Of a DNA stretch of 64,000 bases, positions 63,352 through 64,000 are shown piece after piece. The DNA comes from Thermoprotei archaeon (GTDB lineage Archaea > Thermoproteota > Thermoprotei > Gearchaeales > WAQG01). The stretch covers positions 98,961 through 162,960 of the forward strand of contig JAVZOV010000002.1 in the NCBI GenBank assembly GCA_038881895.1, given 5' to 3'. Numbering within the stretch: the stretch's first letter is position 1; every line of letters starts with the position of its first letter. The notes beneath the pieces were generated by a model. The model was not told the DNA's origin. It did not search any database and saw only the letters and a program-made list of their open reading frames with translations. A program made the translations under genes and the position numbers.

Positions 63352-63831
63352 TTAAGTGTTTTTGTGTTTTATAAATTTATAAAATTGTCTTAGAGCTTTT
63401 ATTTGTTCTTGCATGCTAATACTTCCTGGACGTTTATTTCTTACGTAATTTATGGCTTCTTCATCGCTCATGCCCTGTGAAATTAGGTAACAAGCTACTA
63501 TAGTTCCTGTTCGTCCTAGTCCGCCTTTACAATGAACTAGGACTGGCATCTTTTCTTTTATTTTTTCATTGATCCATTTTACTGCTTGTATACATGTCTC
63601 TAGAGTCGGTGCTGTGAAATCAGGAATTGGTATTGTAACAAATTCAAGACGTCTCTTTTCTAATTCTTTCAAATAATTACTCATACCGCCCAAGTGTGTT
63701 GCTTCATTTGGTTCGATCAAAATCATGACTGCTCTTATGCCCATCTCTACCCATTTATCAAGATCATCAATGTTTTCAGGTATACTACCTGCAGCCAATT
63801 TCTTATCGACAATCCATGAGATGCTCATCAT
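63352..63831 (-). CDS. Dual-specificity/tyrosine protein phosphatase-like protein
   Basis: 159 residues. P-loop VHCKGGLGRTG (99-109) with nucleophile Cys101 and Arg107, general-acid loop PDFTAP (Asp71), and RNKRPGSISMQEQ in the C-terminal helices. This is the compact archaeal DSP fold, which removes phosphate from Ser/Thr/Tyr proteins, or from nucleotides/phosphoinositides in some relatives. Two adjacent ATGs (63831, 63828). A TATA-like TTTTTTAAAAG lies upstream and could serve both directions. Confidence 0.87.
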   Translation of the reverse strand: MMSISWIVDKKLAAGSIPENIDDLDKWVEMGIRAVMILIEPNEATHLGGMSNYLKELEKRRLEFVTIPIPDFTAPTLETCIQAVKWINEKIKEKMPVLVHCKGGLGRTGTIVACYLISQGMSDEEAINYVRNKRPGSISMQEQIKALRQFYKFIKHKNT

Positions 63832-63882
63832 AATATTCCATAAATTCTTTTAAAAAACTGAGTATTAAACTTAATAGAATCT

Positions 63883-64000
63883 ATGATTAATTATTTTCTA
63901 ATGTCAAATTTTAGTTATTTCGGAAGAGAAAATTTTGATGCTATTATCAATAGTTTCGATAGTATCATGATTTTTGTCAGATTACATACTCTTTATACAA
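63883..64000 (+). CDS. Possible partial gene at the window edge
   Basis: An ATG at 63883 opens a frame that stays open to the end of the window (39 codons, start MINYFLMSNFSYFGREN). CTTTTAAAA at about 63847-63855 is at leaderless distance from it. Too short to identify; it could be chance in this AT-rich sequence. Confidence 0.3.
   Translation, partial: MINYFLMSNFSYFGRENFDAIINSFDSIMIFVRLHTLYT

Noticed and set aside
1..64000. CRISPR array
   Set aside because: No regularly spaced direct repeats of 24-37 bp were seen; the repeated elements are single, dispersed hairpins.
1..64000. C/D box sRNAs
   Set aside because: Several TGATGA strings occur, but none has a matching CTGA at the right spacing together with a second C'/D' pair.

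Overview
This window is archaeal. It is AT-rich and gene-dense. Many genes have a TATA-like box centred about 25-30 nt before the start codon, as expected for leaderless transcripts, while internal operon genes carry GGTGA/GGAGG Shine-Dalgarno motifs. The marker genes fit an archaeon of the TACK/Thermoproteota-Korarchaeota side rather than a classical crenarchaeon: a PolD small subunit (DP1) and an ESCRT-III/CdvB protein occur together with mevalonate kinase, a UbiA-type lipid prenyltransferase, archaeal Lhr, NreA, RtcB and Tyw1. This placement is inference from gene content; I cannot assign a genus.

Layout. 0.5-9 kb: an APC permease, a four-CBS protein, and a D-lactate/glycolate-type oxidation cluster (GlcD, a small 2x[4Fe-4S] protein, a LutA-like CCG protein and a LutB-like LUD/Fe-S protein) interrupted by a COG1407 phosphoesterase. 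9-16 kb: creatininase family, two HAD hydrolases, MscS, PAP2 and an acyl-CoA ligase. 16-24 kb: a DUF2258-like gene divergent from cdvB with a large palindrome between them, then mevalonate kinase, an endA-ubiA-hisS operon, divergent rtcB and a FucI-like protein. 24-34 kb: lhr, an AIR-synthase-like protein, an nreA-radical SAM pair, acyl-CoA dehydrogenase, lipoamide dehydrogenase and translin. 34-41 kb: an M24 creatinase-like enzyme, an enolase-superfamily epimerase, a padR-nramp operon, tRNA-Leu(UAG) and a Dph6-type ATPase. 41-43 kb: a TnpB-only IS605-type element beside a second, broken tnpB. 43-50 kb: a serine hydrolase/GH3 (NagZ-like) pair, a CBS protein, a phosphohexomutase and DP1. 50-64 kb: tyw1, etfBA, aldo/keto reductase, a metallo-beta-lactamase-fold hydrolase, a DUF1028 protein, coaBC, a TANGO2-like protein, a Re-citrate-synthase-like gene with an NAD isocitrate-type dehydrogenase, gapN and a dual-specificity phosphatase.

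Metabolically the window points to a heterotroph: GapN glycolysis, acyl-CoA activation and dehydrogenation with ETF, lactate/glycolate oxidation, and 2-oxoglutarate formation through a Re-type citrate synthase. The stable-RNA genes (endA, rtcB, hisS, tyw1, tRNA-Leu) are a second theme.

The most unusual structure is a scattered family of IS200/IS605-type remnants. Besides one complete TnpB-only element there are three miniature elements of about 230-290 bp that keep both ends and the 3' tail of tnpB (the part that encodes the omegaRNA scaffold in known TnpB systems) but no nuclease gene. There are also two tnpB pseudogenes and several solitary left-end-like hairpins. Other points of interest are a winged-helix domain inserted in Tyw1, a GNHD-to-GEHD change in DP1, a radical SAM gene whose only possible start is ATT/ATA, an EndA without its catalytic His, and palindromic operator candidates at cdvB and padR.
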